Shown piece by piece: positions 25,096 through 36,325 of a DNA stretch of 64,000 bases. The notes beneath the pieces are model-generated. The model saw nothing but the letters and a program-made list of their open reading frames with translations, had not been told where the DNA came from and searched no databases. The stretch is taken from NCBI GenBank assembly GCA_026545225.1, contig CM048845.1, positions 96,908,533 to 96,972,532 of the forward strand, read 5' to 3'. Numbering within the stretch: position 1 is the first letter of the stretch; each line of letters starts with the position of its first letter. Origin of the DNA: Cornus controversa. Taxonomy: Eukaryota; Streptophyta; Magnoliopsida; Cornales; Cornaceae. Both the position numbers and the translations under genes were made by a program.

Positions 25096-26681
25096 TAAGT
25101 ACAATAATAGTTACTCAAATAAAAATTGCTAGCCCCTGATACCCATATTGCTCTACCCAACATGATATTCAAGACCTACTTCAAATTTTAGTGTCACTTC
25201 ATGCTCTTAATACATAAAGCATTTACAGTTAATAAGTGTACTCAAATTGATATGAAGGCAAAATATTGACTGCTTGTTTAGCACACCTCTGTCTCATTAA
25301 ACATCAAACAGAAATAACAGTAAGTATACCTGTAGGTCCTGTATACAATGCAAGCTACCTGCAATAGAGTGCAGGCGACCAAGTGAATTAGTAAGTCCCA
25401 AAGGAAAGGGAGCTAAACAACACCACTGGAATGCAACATTTTAATTTGAAAAGCTAACACTTACTGAGTTACATAACCTAGCCGCTCTTCTAAAGGTGCG
25501 AGGCCCAGTAAGCCGAATAAGAAGACCCAACCTATGATATGAGAAGTACATTCAAAGAATTAAAACCCAAGTACAGAGGCATCACAAATAAATGAGACAT
25601 GAACAAAGTTAAGTGATGATTTGTGAACATCAGTCCACCTGCCACAATCATACATTATTTCATGAGGTCACTAATATAGGTTCAAAGAAAATTCAAGGGA
25701 ATGCAAAATTAAGTCAATGAAGCAGTCCCCTCTACTGTTTCCTTTCTCCATACATCCTAATCCTGATTGATGCAAATGGGGAAATGATGACTGGAAGAGG
25801 AAGCTTCTTACATGTTTTCCTGTAACATAGTGCAGCAATATCGGCAGGGGCCCAAAAGGTAGCAACATATTAATCTTCGCTTCAAGACAGACAATGTATA
25901 TACTGCTGAGAGGTCTGACCCTCATCTGCCTTAAGAGCCATTAGTTGGACATATTGGCCTGCAACCCAATATGAGATGTCTCAAAATCAAAGGTATGCAT
26001 TTATTCGTGGTCTTTGATGAGCTAAGAGGGATCTCCTCATCGGATTCAAGGTCTATCTTCTCCTCTGTAGGTCCCCATCTGCATGTACATATAATCTCAC
26101 TGATCAGCCATAGTAGTAGTACAAGGCAACACTAGCTCGACATAGAAGTTCTTGACACTTTCTAAATTATAATCCCTCACATCAAATCAGGACCCTACAT
26201 TCAAAAATAACGAGGACCTCAATCATGGGTAAAAAGTTACTTCAACAGGATAGATTTGTTAACATCAAATCACTGAATCAATTGAGTACTTAATCGTAAA
26301 ACTGAAGAGTATCATTAAAACCAGAGATGATAATTAGGACGTCAGAGTAACAGTCGTTAGAACTCATCTTATTGCTACCACAAATAATTTTAACGATCCT
26401 AAAAGAATGGCACTCACTCTGCAAAGGAATAAAAAACAAAATTTAAAACAGTAACTGAAATATAGTATTATTATTATTGTTATTTCTTTTCGGTGGGTAA
26501 ACAACTTTACCACTCAAAGGAATCTACTAAAAACCTAAGATTCAAAGATGAACCACATACATGTTTGGTCATCACTATATGAAATACTACCAATGGAACT
26601 GAAGACAGATAATAGCAGTACAAGAAATAATACTGAGTTCCACTATTTAGGATGGGTTTATAACACACTGTTGCTTGGGAA

Positions 26682-27228
26682 CTAGGAAACATGGATACAA
26701 ATACGGGATACGGATACGACAAGATACAGATATGGCGGAAATCTAAAAAAAATAGGATATGGGTACGACAGGATACAACAATATAAAAATAAAAAATTAT
26801 ATTTTTATATATACAAAAAATTGAGTTATTAACATTTCTTTATAAAATATTATGATTAACAAACAAAATAAGATTTAAGAGTTATTGCATAATTTGTATG
26901 GATAAACTTCGTACTAAATTATGATATGTATCTCAACACCTCTTTTTTAAGTAAATTTTAAACTTTTCTTAACAATTATACTATGATATTATTGTTGGAA
27001 AAGTTACATTTTAATGTTCAAAACTTGTTAAAAATGTGTTCTGATACGTGGTTGAAGTAATCTTAGAAGTATTGGATACATGTTAGAAATAAAAAAAATA
27101 TAAATTTAAAAATTATGGATACATTTAGGAAGTATCGGACACGTATCTGTGAGTATCTGAGGAGAATCAGTATCCGATATGGACACAATATGGGTACATT
27201 ACTCTTGTAGAAGTATCCGTGCTTCCTA
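26682..27228. mobile_element. Mutator-type MITE, 547 bp, perfect 9-bp target duplication
   Basis: Terminal inverted repeats CTAGGAAACATGGATAC and GTATCCGTGCTTCCTAG flanked on both sides by GCTTGGGAA (26673-26681 and 27229-27237). The 9-bp duplication is diagnostic of Mutator-like transposition. No coding capacity. Same family as 13035-13544. Confidence 0.85.
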
Positions 27229-27510
27229 GCTTGGGAAGCTTTACTTTGGGTTGGCAAAAGCTAATACAGCTCTTCTAATAAGTCAAAAGAGGAAGAAACC
27301 GGTAAATGAGAAGTACCAAGCAAATAGACTTGTGGCAAAAAATGAATCAAGCTCTAGAAGGAGTAAAGCAGAGGAAACAATTATGACAGGATAAAGTCTC
27401 GAACGAAGATCATAAAGTGTTTCACTATGATAAAAACAAAATAAATACAAAAGGCCACATGAGAAGGGATTGACAAACACCAAAAAGAAAACTAGGAGAG
27501 GTGAAGAGGA

Positions 27511-29331
27511 CCAATATTCGGTTCTCATCAATGGGTCTCCTTCGGGTTTCTTTGATAGTTCTCGAGGGTTGCGGCAGGGGGATCCCCTATCCTCGTTTCT
27601 ACTCCTTCTGGTTATGAAGCCTCTTAGTAGTCTGATGGGGAGGGTTGTGGAGAGGGGTTATATTAGAGGCTTCGGAGTGGGGAAGGGTCCCCTTGATCAA
27701 CTTGAGGTTTCTCACCTCTTATTTGCAATGATACTATAGCTTTCTATGATGCAAATGTGGCGCAGTTGAGGTGTTTGAGATGTGTGCTGGTTTGCTTTTG
27801 GGGTTGTTTCCAGACTAAAGATCAATCTTGGAAAGAGTGAGATTGTTCCGGTAGGGAGATTGATAATATAGCTAGGTTGGCTATTATTCTGGGATGTGTT
27901 GAGTCGTTCCCTATGACACACTTGGGGTTGCCTCTTCGAGGAGGGTTTTTGTTGGGATCTGGTTGTGGAGCAGTTCGAAAGGAGGTTAGCGGGTTGGAAA
28001 AAGCAGTATCTTTCGAAAGGAGGGTGGATAACTCTAGTGAAGAGTACCCTTTCGAACCTTCCAACCTACTATCTAGCCTTTTTTCAGGTTCCCATCTCTG
28101 TGGTTAGGAGATTAGAGAAGCTTCAACGGAACTTTTTGTGGGGTGGTATGGGAGATGTCTTCAACTACAGTCTTGTGAATTGGGAGCAAGTTTGCACGGA
28201 TTGGGCATTAGGAGGTTAGAGATTTTCAATAAGGCCTTGTTAGTGAAGTGGTTGTGAAGGTTCAGAATAGACAGACCCAAATTGTGGAGGAGGGTGATTT
28301 CCAGCAAGTTTAGGGAGTGTAGGGGCGGGTAGTACTCTCTTGAGGTGAGGTAGCCGGCTGGGGTGGGTGTTTGGAAGGCCATCCAGAAAAGGTGGGATGT
28401 TTACTCCAAGCATATTGGTTTTAGGGTGAGATGTGGGAGGGGGTCAGTTTCTCGAAGGATTTGTGGAGTGGGGAACAATCGCTTGAGTCTACCTATCCAC
28501 GTCTCTTTAGGATAGCTGTGGAAAAGGAGGTGTTGGTTGCTAACTGCTATCATTTTGATAGTGGGAGGTTATTTTGGGACATTCAATTTGTGAGAGCTTT
28601 TCAGGATTGGGAATTGGGTGACATTGGTGAGCTTCTGGCCGTATTGTACTGTCGAGAGGGGGGGGGGGGGGGTGTGGAGGGGGAGGATGAAGTTTAGTGC
28701 TCGAAGGAGACTAGTCATGGGATTTTTGAGGTGCATTCTTTCTATAGGTGCATGACCGAAGCTCGAGAGTCTTCTCTCCCTTGGAAGGCCAAGGCTCCTC
28801 CTTTTTTGATTAGACGAAAGTTCAGGGGAGAATTTTGACTGTTGACAAAATGAGGAAGGTTCATATTATAGTTAATTGGTGTTGTATGTGCAAGGCAAAT
28901 GAAGAATCAGTCAATCACCTTCTTTTGCATTGTCCAATAGCTCGTGATTGTTGGGCTATGCTTTTTGCCTTTTTTGGCATTTTGTAGGTCATGTAGGAGT
29001 CACCGCGAAGCATGCTGGAGGTTTGACGAGGAGGCAAGCTCAAGATGCTTGGAGAGTAGCACCCCTTTGCTTATGGTGGGGTCTGTACTTTGTGGCGTGA
29101 GATGAATAGGCGGTCCTTTGATAGTGTTGAGGCTCTGGCTTGCGTGCTTAAATTCTCTATTCTTTATACTTTATTTTTTTGGGTTCAAGGTTGGAATTGT
29201 ATTTCAAAGGGGGATATAATGTCTTTTGTGGATTCTTTGCTTGTAAAGTAGACCTCCTTGGTCTTTCTTTGTTCTTGGACCGCACTCCCCTTTTGAGTGC
29301 CCTTCTATGAAATTTCTTACTTATCAAAAAG
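27511..29331 (+). mobile_element. 5'-truncated LINE with ~20-bp target duplication
   Basis: Starts inside the reverse transcriptase ([20 protein letters not shown]), continues through a decayed LLFA block where the catalytic Asp pair is lost by frameshift, then LGLPL, W.KQYLSKGG and the zf-RVT region (near 28880-28950). It ends ...TTACTTATCAAAAA. Flanks AACTAGGAGAGGTGAAGAGGA (27490-27510) and AACTAAGAGAGTGAAGAAGA (29332-29351) are an imperfect target duplication. Several frameshifts and a 15-G run (28658-28672) show it is dead. Confidence 0.85.
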
Positions 29332-29851
29332 AACTAAGAGAGTGAAGAAGATCTTCTTGTGGTCTCCCCAAGTATAGGTTGGTTAGATACTAGTTGCTCT
29401 TACCACGTGTTCAAATAAAAAGTGTTTCACATCTGTTCAAATAAAAAGTGTTTGATAAATTTGAATCATGCAACGAATATATTGTTCTAATGGGAAATGG
29501 TGTGGCATGTGATGTCCTTTGAATTAGTACAGTGAAGATAAGGATGTTTTATGATAATTTCACACGTCCCTAATTTGAAGAACATTATTTCAATAGACCC
29601 AGCGAACTCTCTCGAGTGAAACTACTCAACAAAAAGTGGAGCTATGAAGATTGACAAAGGGCCTTGATTATCATGAAAGGCCAAAAAATATGGAATGAAT
29701 ATGTACAAGCAAATATATATGTACAAGTTGGTTGGGAATACAATTACAGGTGGTACAACTGTATAACCCCACAGAATCTGGAACATATGATATGGTTTTG
29801 TCATTCGTGGCATATGAATCTTGGATATATGAGCGAGAACATACTGGAACT
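29332..29851. other. Intergenic, nothing recognised
   Basis: AT-rich spacer between the LINE and the Copia LTR. It holds a near-perfect direct repeat GTTCAAATAAAAAGTGTTT at about 29410 and 29436. No gene. Confidence 0.5.
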
Positions 29852-30341
29852 TGTGAAGTTGTGGCCCAAATCCTTGTTGAGATCAAAGTCTAATCAATGG
29901 CAACAAAGCATCTATCGATCGCAGAGAGTGTGAAAGGCTTCTATTGAAGTCTGATTGATCGCAGTGTGTGGACACTTCGATCATCAGAAATAAAAATGAG
30001 ATTCTGTGAGTTTTTGGGACCAAGTTTTAAACTTCGCTTGTAGCCCACTATATAAGGGCATCTAGGGTTTAGAGAAAGGTGAGTGAGGGAACCTTGAAGG
30101 CTAGAAAAAGAGAGAACTCTGATAGCCGTTGAGAGAGAAAGAGAGGGTTTGGAGCTGAAATTTGTAATCTCCTCATTTTTCGCATTATGAAATCTTTCAT
30201 CGAATCTTCACCGTGAATGTAGGCACATTGCCAAACAACATAAATCTTTGTGTTCTTTGTGTGGCATGTTTACTTTCCTGCTTGTTTCTTAATTGAGTGC
30301 TTGGTTCGTTGTCTGTTTGCTTCCACGGCGTTTTCACAACA
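29852..30341 (+). mobile_element. Copia 5' LTR
   Basis: Starts TGTGAAGTTGTGGCCC, contains a TATA-like CTATATAAGGGC near 30049, and ends TTTTCACAACA directly before a primer-site-like TAGTATCAAAGC (30345-30356). Related in sequence to the solo LTR at 34136-34462. Confidence 0.65.
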
Positions 30342-30945
30342 AACTAGTATCAAAGCATAACAAATTAGGGCTCGTTTGGTAACCGTTATGTTTAGTGTTT
30401 ATTGCTTATAAAACCAAATTTGTGGAATAAACATGTTTTGATAATCAAGAAGTTTAACGGCAAAAATGATTTCAACCTGTGGCAGGTTAGGATGCAAGCT
30501 CTGTTGGCTCAACATGGGTTATCCAAGGCACTCAAGGGAAATGATGCACTGCCAGAAAAGATGAAGGAAGAGCATCTTGATGAGAAGTTTCTGGAGAGAC
30601 TACGTTGCATGGGCTATAGATTAAGTTGGAGGCCAGGTATATGATGAAATCTCTTGCAAACCGCTTGTATTTTAAGAAACGGTTGTTCACTCTTCAGATG
30701 CAGGAAGGTTCTTCTCTGAAAAAGCATCTTGACAAGATAAACAGTATCATCATGGATTTAAATAATATTGATTGTTAAATTAAAAGAAAAGGATCAAGCT
30801 ATTTTTCTGTTGTGTTCTCTACCACCCTCGTATGAGAATTTTGTCGATACAATGATGTATGGCAGAATTGCACTGTCAATGGAAGACGTGAAAGCATCTT
30901 TTAATTCTAATGAGTTGCAGAGAAAAGCGTTTGAAGGCTAGAAGA
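30342..30945 (+). pseudogene. Copia gag fragment (UBN2/DUF4219-like)
   Basis: Follows the LTR. Recognisable gag pieces in shifting frames: IKKFNGKNDFNLWQVRMQAL near 30440-30500, a middle block with ANRLYFKKRLFTLQMQEG near 30655-30710, and [12 protein letters not shown] near 30810-30845. These are typical of Copia gag. Frameshifts and stops separate them, and protease, integrase and RT are absent, so this is a dead 5' fragment. Confidence 0.7.
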
Positions 30946-31947
30946 TCTGTTGTTTATACAGCTAATATTAGGCTAATATTAGCTGTCACAACTAATATCT
31001 TCCAACAGTTTCTACTACAAACAAACCTTCGAGTCAAGAATGCGAGCAAGGTAACAAAGTCAGGCAAGACCAATTACCCTCTTTAAAATCAACTGGGACA
31101 CTTGGAAGGATCTTGGATTGGAGGATGAGAAGACGGAGCTCGTCAAAGCACACAAATACCTGACCTAATGGGTGATGACACGTCATGTTAGGGAAAACCT
31201 TAGCTAACGCCAAGCACATTAAATGACCAGCCCCCAACATTTAATGTCTGGCCCCACCATTTAATACCTAGTTAGCGCCTTTTAATACCTTTGTCATATA
31301 CCTTGATGGAAGGGGATGATTTGATCGAATAGCCTGTAAAAAGGCGACTAAGGTGATGATGATCTAACCTCATAGACTTCGGTTAATACTCGGGGAAAGA
31401 ACGCACCATTGGGCATTAACCAATCCCTCTGCACCATAAATAACACCTCCAGAGCATTCAAAGCAAAAAAAATGTTTCAGGCCACCAGACATACTAAATA
31501 GCCCAAAATTTCTGGCATGGCACTTGGATCTTCCTGGCTTCCCCTTTAATCCCGTAGAATTGTCTGCTTCTCCTCCTTCCTCCCCGTCATCCCTCCAGGT
31601 CTTTATTGTTGTGTGTGATTTCTCTCTTTACTAGCACTTATTATCAACCTCATTAAAGAACGCACATTTGTAACACCTTGTTTTTCATAGTTGATCGTTC
31701 AACTCCCTGTCCTCAGTGAACATTAGTACACTATCAAAACAAAGTGAGACCATATGTTCTCTATGTGCTTGTGTGATTATTCGTTGATTTTGGCCCATCA
31801 TGGGTTTATTTCACAAACAGATAATTGAGCACACATTTTTAAAATGGCACTAGCTAGCATCTAAGTGTTGTTTCACTAAAATTGACCTTTTTAAAAGGTG
31901 ACATAATTTCCTAAAACTTCCTTGAAAAGTACCACCCTTTTGTGGTA
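30946..31947. other. Possible decayed LTR or retroelement sequence
   Basis: Short direct repeat of GCTAATATTAG at about 30960-30985. Between 31140 and 31740 the sequence has LTR-like character (TATA-like CACCATAAATAAC near 31430, C/T-rich leader near 31530-31640), but no paired terminus was found. No gene recognised. Confidence 0.3.
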
Positions 31948-32093
31948 GGATAATGCTACTCAGGCAGAATTCATAGGCAGAAACTTTTACATCCATTGGA
32001 TGCATGTGGTGAGTGTATGTGGTGGGGCCTACCACATGCATCCAATGGATGTAAAAGTTTCTGCTTATGAATTCTGCCTAAGTAGCATTACCC
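31948..32093. mobile_element. Foldback MITE, 146 bp, 9-bp target duplication
   Basis: Two arms of about 62 bases (for example GCAGAATTCATA...CATCCATTGGATGCATG and its complement) flank a loop of about 20 bases, so nearly the whole element is a hairpin. It is flanked by TTTGTGGTA on both sides (31939-31947 and 32094-32102). The 9-bp duplication suggests Mutator-type mobilisation. Confidence 0.85.
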
Positions 32094-32219
32094 TTTGTGG
32101 TATGCATTCAAAATTTCAAATTAATCAATTTAAGATTTGGGTCGCCTTCGGATTGCAAGAAAAACCAAGCAATTCCACAACAGTTAACTCAGTAAGCATG
32201 TGAATAGAACAGCCAACAA

Positions 32220-34135
32220 CAAATTCAAACAGTGAGCCAACTCAAGCAACCCATAAAACACTATTATCATGGAACTTGCAATTTACACGTTCAGATAACC
32301 TTATAGTACCATAGAACAATGATGCACGAAAATTATGTATAAATCAACAGAATGAAAAAAAAAGAAGATAGATACAGGAAACTTGGAAGAGAAACTACTA
32401 AGTTGAGTTACCTGTGACTACTTTGGTCGAAGCAGGAGTGTAGAAACCAACTGAGAACTAGATAATTCAATTTTAGTGATCAATCCACAAGATCTATACA
32501 AATACTTACGCATATATACGTGTGCTGAAGGTGTGGCCGAGTCCAATGAAGACATTGGGCAAGACAGAAAGTTTTTGTTCTGGGCGGCATGACAGAGAGA
32601 TGGCTTCCAGTGGACGGCATCAGCAACGACGAAGAAAATTCGGGGAAGCTGTGCTGCTTTATCATACGCAAGTTTTCTGGTTTTGACTTAAATCATACCC
32701 AAAATGGGACTCCAGACCCTCCCACACCGCTACAAACATACATATCACAAACAAATTTTAGGAGTAAGTCTCAAATCAAAACCACCCAATCCGAACCTTC
32801 AAACAAATTCTCTGCAATGGTGATCGAATATGTTCAGATTATTTGCTCTGAGCTTATGGATCTGTATAAGAGTGAGGCCCAAGGGATTGCAATCAATTAG
32901 CCCATCATTCCGAAGTCGGCTTTTCAGTCCAATTCTTCTGATGCAGATTGGAATATTCCGGCTGGCTCAAAAATTCCATTGATTTGGATATCTGTTTTTC
33001 AGTTTTATTTCTTCCTAATAAATAAATAAAACTATATCACTTTTTCGTTTGTTTAAACTTTGAAGGACAATTTTTCTCCAATTGAATATAAAATTGTAAA
33101 AGAAAAAAAATGGAGAGTAAAACCAATTAATTAATCTTGTCACATAAAAAGCACCAACTATTTGTACCAATTCCAGTGGTATATAACAAGATATTAAAAA
33201 AATAAATACAAGAAATTGATTCCATTACATTAAATATAAACACATGGGCAAATGTATCAACATGAGCATGATAGTCCACGTGACTGCAACATATTAACAT
33301 TTTAAGTTAATGGTGGTAACATGTTACAAAATTATATGGTATCATTGTATTAAGTTTTATTCTACCAAAAACACCCATAACTCCATCCAACAAAATGTAA
33401 CATTATTTTATTTTAAAGCTTGCATTTTCATGTAAGAAGATTCGATGTGATTTAAGAGATTATGCGCATTCATGATGAGTGCAACATAATACAAAACAAT
33501 TATATCAAAATGTAATAAGGATGGAATAATTTTTAAAACATTATACAACACATTTATATCAAAGGTACAAAACACAAGTAATAAATTACATCATTTTGCA
33601 ATGTTATAACACCATTAAAAAAAATTGAGAATTAAAAATGTACCCACCCATTAAGTTATGGTATTACCCGTGAGATCATCAAAATGATGTGAAAAACCTA
33701 GTACATTTTTCATCCAAAGGAGCAGGACAAGAAGGGCCAGACCAAACAGAGATGCACCAAATTAAAATGCAGGTTTGCACTGGAAGAAAGAACAGAAGAG
33801 TAGATATTGCATCCTTCTCACATGACGCATTTGGAAACGAAAGATTATAATTAAGATCAAAATGTGTCTTGAGTTGCATACAATTCCATGAGCTAGTTCA
33901 ATCTCTCTTAAAATGATGTGCTTTTTAAGATTTATGGTGACTGCTATCACTTTCAAGGTTTTCTAAGCAAAAGAAGTGGGGGTGTAATCAATTGCTGTAG
34001 TCCCACCATCTGCTCATGAAAATGCCAAACTAGACTAACAAATGAGTAGAAAGCGCGCTATGTATGGAGAAAAAGAGAGACTACACATAAACCAGGTTGG
34101 AGTATCAGTTTGGGCAAGTTCACGCAGTGAAAGAG
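32220..34135. repeat. Receptor 3'-flank repeat, copy X1
   Basis: Non-coding segment that recurs next to each receptor copy of the array: 47050-47778 (matches 32660-33353), 39600-40030 and 51700-52640. The phrase TTATGGATCTGTATAAGAG and the following block are nearly identical at 32854 and 47287. It has no convincing gene. It marks the 3' side (minus-strand sense) of the ancestral receptor unit. Confidence 0.7.
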
Positions 34136-34462
34136 TGTTATGTTGTGGCCGAATTTTATCTCAGTTACGGATTATGTTGCGATTCGGTTTTGATCTGAAA
34201 AATAGCATCTAAGGTTTAGAGTTTAATTTTGGGAAAAAACACTAAAAATCGCAGAAAATGCGTGAGAGAGCGCGGTAGGATTTGAGATTAAAACTTATAA
34301 TCTCTTTCACATAATGAAAATTTTTATCGGATTTTCGTCGTGAACACAGGCACACCATGAAATCACGTAAATTTTTGTATTCGGTATATTTTGCTTGTTT
34401 CATTTTCTGTCGCATTTCATGATTATGCTTGAATTGTGGCTCTTTCTTTCTTTGTTGTAACA
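34136..34462 (+). mobile_element. Copia solo LTR, 327 bp
   Basis: Starts TGTTATGTTGTGGCC and ends TTGTTGTAACA. It is flanked by AAGAG (34131-34135) and AAGAC (34463-34467), a 4-of-5 target duplication. Its downstream half resembles the LTR at 29852-30341 (both have AATCTC, then CA.TATGAAA/CATAATGAAA, then GTGAA..AGGCACA). It is absent from the paralogous flanks near 40920. Confidence 0.65.
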
Positions 34463-35060
34463 AAGACATTATTTAGTTTTTCATCCAGCAAAAAATGACT
34501 TTTCGTTTTCTCATTTATTTTTCCAGAAAATTCAAAGAATACCAGGAGCTAGCTGAGGGGAGTGCCATTCAGCTGCTGCAACGGTAAGATCTCACCTTCC
34601 TAGTCTTAACAAGAGATAGGCATGACCATCAAGCATGTAGAAGCATTCAAGTCAATGGTAATTTCCCTTTGCCAATAGGCGTCCTTGTAGAAAATTATTA
34701 CAACTATGTCAAAATGCAATTTGCTTCTCCTGTTTACTGAACATTGATAGTACCCATTTTTGTGTCTACACCCACTGCCACATGCTTGGGCAAGATTTTG
34801 GTGTATAAACCTCTAAATGTATATTTATACATATAAATTTTAGTATTCGTTGCCTGTTAATATTTAGGTGTTAAAGAAATGCTTTGACTAGTGATCTGCC
34901 TTGATGAAGTTTTGGTGAATTAATAATGAATAAATAAAGAAATAACAAGTTGGTATGTAGTTTTGTCAAGAGTGATGTTGACGGCTTCCACCAATACATC
35001 TGTGGGGGTGATTTGGAAACTATCTACCTATCCTTGCCAACTTTAGTCATTATTCCAGGA
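34463..35060. other. Intergenic flank of receptor fragment B
   Basis: AT-rich spacer related to about 40930-41180 and 53430-53620. It contains the usual 3' flank of the kinase-less copies (ATAACAAGTTGGTATGTAG at 34942). No kinase-domain coding sequence is visible here on the minus strand. Confidence 0.5.
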
Positions 35061-36013
35061 TTAGAATTGAAAGAAATAGTTTCCAATGATTCTCCTCCTG
35101 GACAATATCCCTACTGTTACCACGGTGACAGTAAAGCTAATCCGAAAAAGGGAGCCAAAGATTTTATTTTGTGGCCTCCATTTAGGTGCAGCAGGATGCG
35201 GAGATTCTTGTTGAACAAAGCAATGGCGCTGCAGAACTGAACCACACAATCCTGGATTCCCATCAAAGCTAGACCAGCTAAAAGTACCAAATTGACCTCC
35301 TGATGGAATCAACCCTTGAAGGTTGTTGTCTGCCACGCTGAACCAAGACAAGAAATGGAGATTATTCAGTGATGCTGGGATTTCGCCAGACAACTGATTT
35401 CTAGAGAGGTCCAGTTTTTCCAAGTTAGTGAGGTTAGATATTTGGTCTGGAATATTGCGGAAGAAGTTGTTGTCACTCAGATCCAGCACATGAATAAACT
35501 TCAACTGGCCAATTTCACTAGGGATTGTGCCACTGAGGTGGCTGTTTCTCAGATATATCGCTGGTGGCAGGTTGGAGAGCTGATTATATTGCATATTGGA
35601 AACATTATCAGGCTGAATAGTTGGATCAGCGAACAGCGTAATGAGATGTACAGTTCTTCCATGTTATTACTAATCAAATGATTCATTTGTATCATTGTTC
35701 TGATACCATGTTAGAATTATAAAGAGAGAGAGAAGAAATAAAAGGGATAGGGTTTCTATTATAATCTCAATCCAAAGTTACAAATATGAAAACCTAATAA
35801 AGAAAATATATAATCTTACAAAGTAAATAAAGTAAAAGATTATTCTACTCTTATTAAATATAATAATTCTAATACGCATGAGGCATAGCAGGTATTGGCA
35901 AAAGAAGAGAGGAACACAATTAGCAAGAAGACATCAAAAAAGAAGCAGCCAAAGCCAGAGGCTACGTGGCTGTTGTGGTGGGGTGAAGAAGAATGGAAGA
36001 GCCACAAGAACAT
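35061..36013 (-). pseudogene. PSY1R-like receptor fragment B (gutted)
   Basis: Two ends of a receptor gene joined across foreign DNA. The 5' piece (36013-35878) encodes the start and signal segment ([16 protein letters not shown]...). The 3' piece (35616-35061) encodes the last LRRs, the GNPGLCG cap, the transmembrane segment and a short tail ending NYFFQF-stop. The middle, equivalent to about residues 45-555 of copy A, is replaced by 261 bases of Copia LTR and leader sequence (35617-35877). The C-terminal half most resembles copy E. Like C and E, it lacks the kinase. Confidence 0.88.
35617..35877 (-). mobile_element. Copia LTR end plus primer site, inside receptor fragment B
   Basis: Read on the minus strand: an LTR-like AT-rich stretch ends TTCTAACA and is followed directly by TGGTATCAGAACAATGATAC, the canonical Copia primer-binding site context (near 35710). 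The insertion begins and ends within receptor coding sequence; the missing receptor codons show a deletion accompanied or followed it. Confidence 0.7.
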
Positions 36014-36325
36014 GGCTGTCTTGAATTTGTGATCTTTTAGGCCAGATTGGCAGAGCAGGTCTGTTTAAGTTCTTTTGAACATTACTATTATAGACGAGAG
36101 AAGATAGTTGAGGATGCCATGATAACTCCCAACTACTATGTGGGTTTCCTACCTTTCGTCCAAGTTTTGCAAGCTGGCTGGTAGACTTTTTTTTATGATA
36201 CAATATAATGACCGATTAAATGGGCTCCAATTGCGTTCTTTATTCTACATTCTAATAATTTGTTTGATGTTCTTGAATTTTACTTCAAAATGTTGCATAC
36301 CATTCAAAAAATACGCCACATATAA

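Larger units (their letters stand above)
8260..26078 (-). pseudogene. CAX: CAX-type vacuolar cation/proton exchanger pseudogene (type I-B)
   Basis: Exons recognised by homology, 5' to 3': 26078-25812, 25531-25465, 25358-25330, 17148-16952, 15258-15049, 14694-14560, 12430-12326, 12251-12198, 11912-11796 and 8364-8260. They resemble the CAX2/CAX5 group of vacuolar Ca2+/H+ and metal/H+ antiporters (for example [31 protein letters not shown]). Damage: the start codon is out of frame with the EEKIDLESDEE stretch; an in-frame TAA follows ANMSN; a TAG replaces the Gln codon before LALYTGPT; two opposite frameshifts lie in exon 15258-15049. The first repeat motif GNATE reads GSITE. The second motif GNAAEH has lost four codons and its His is Arg. 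The intron 17149-25329 is about 8.2 kb of nested insertions. Most splice sites still look usable, so transcripts could exist. The intact relative is at 57882-62537. Confidence 0.88.

Noticed and set aside
32589-32900. Plus-strand 103-codon frame near receptor fragment B (paralog 47078-47332)
   Set aside because: Present in both flank repeats but with different N-termini and no recognisable domain; part of the duplicated non-coding flank.
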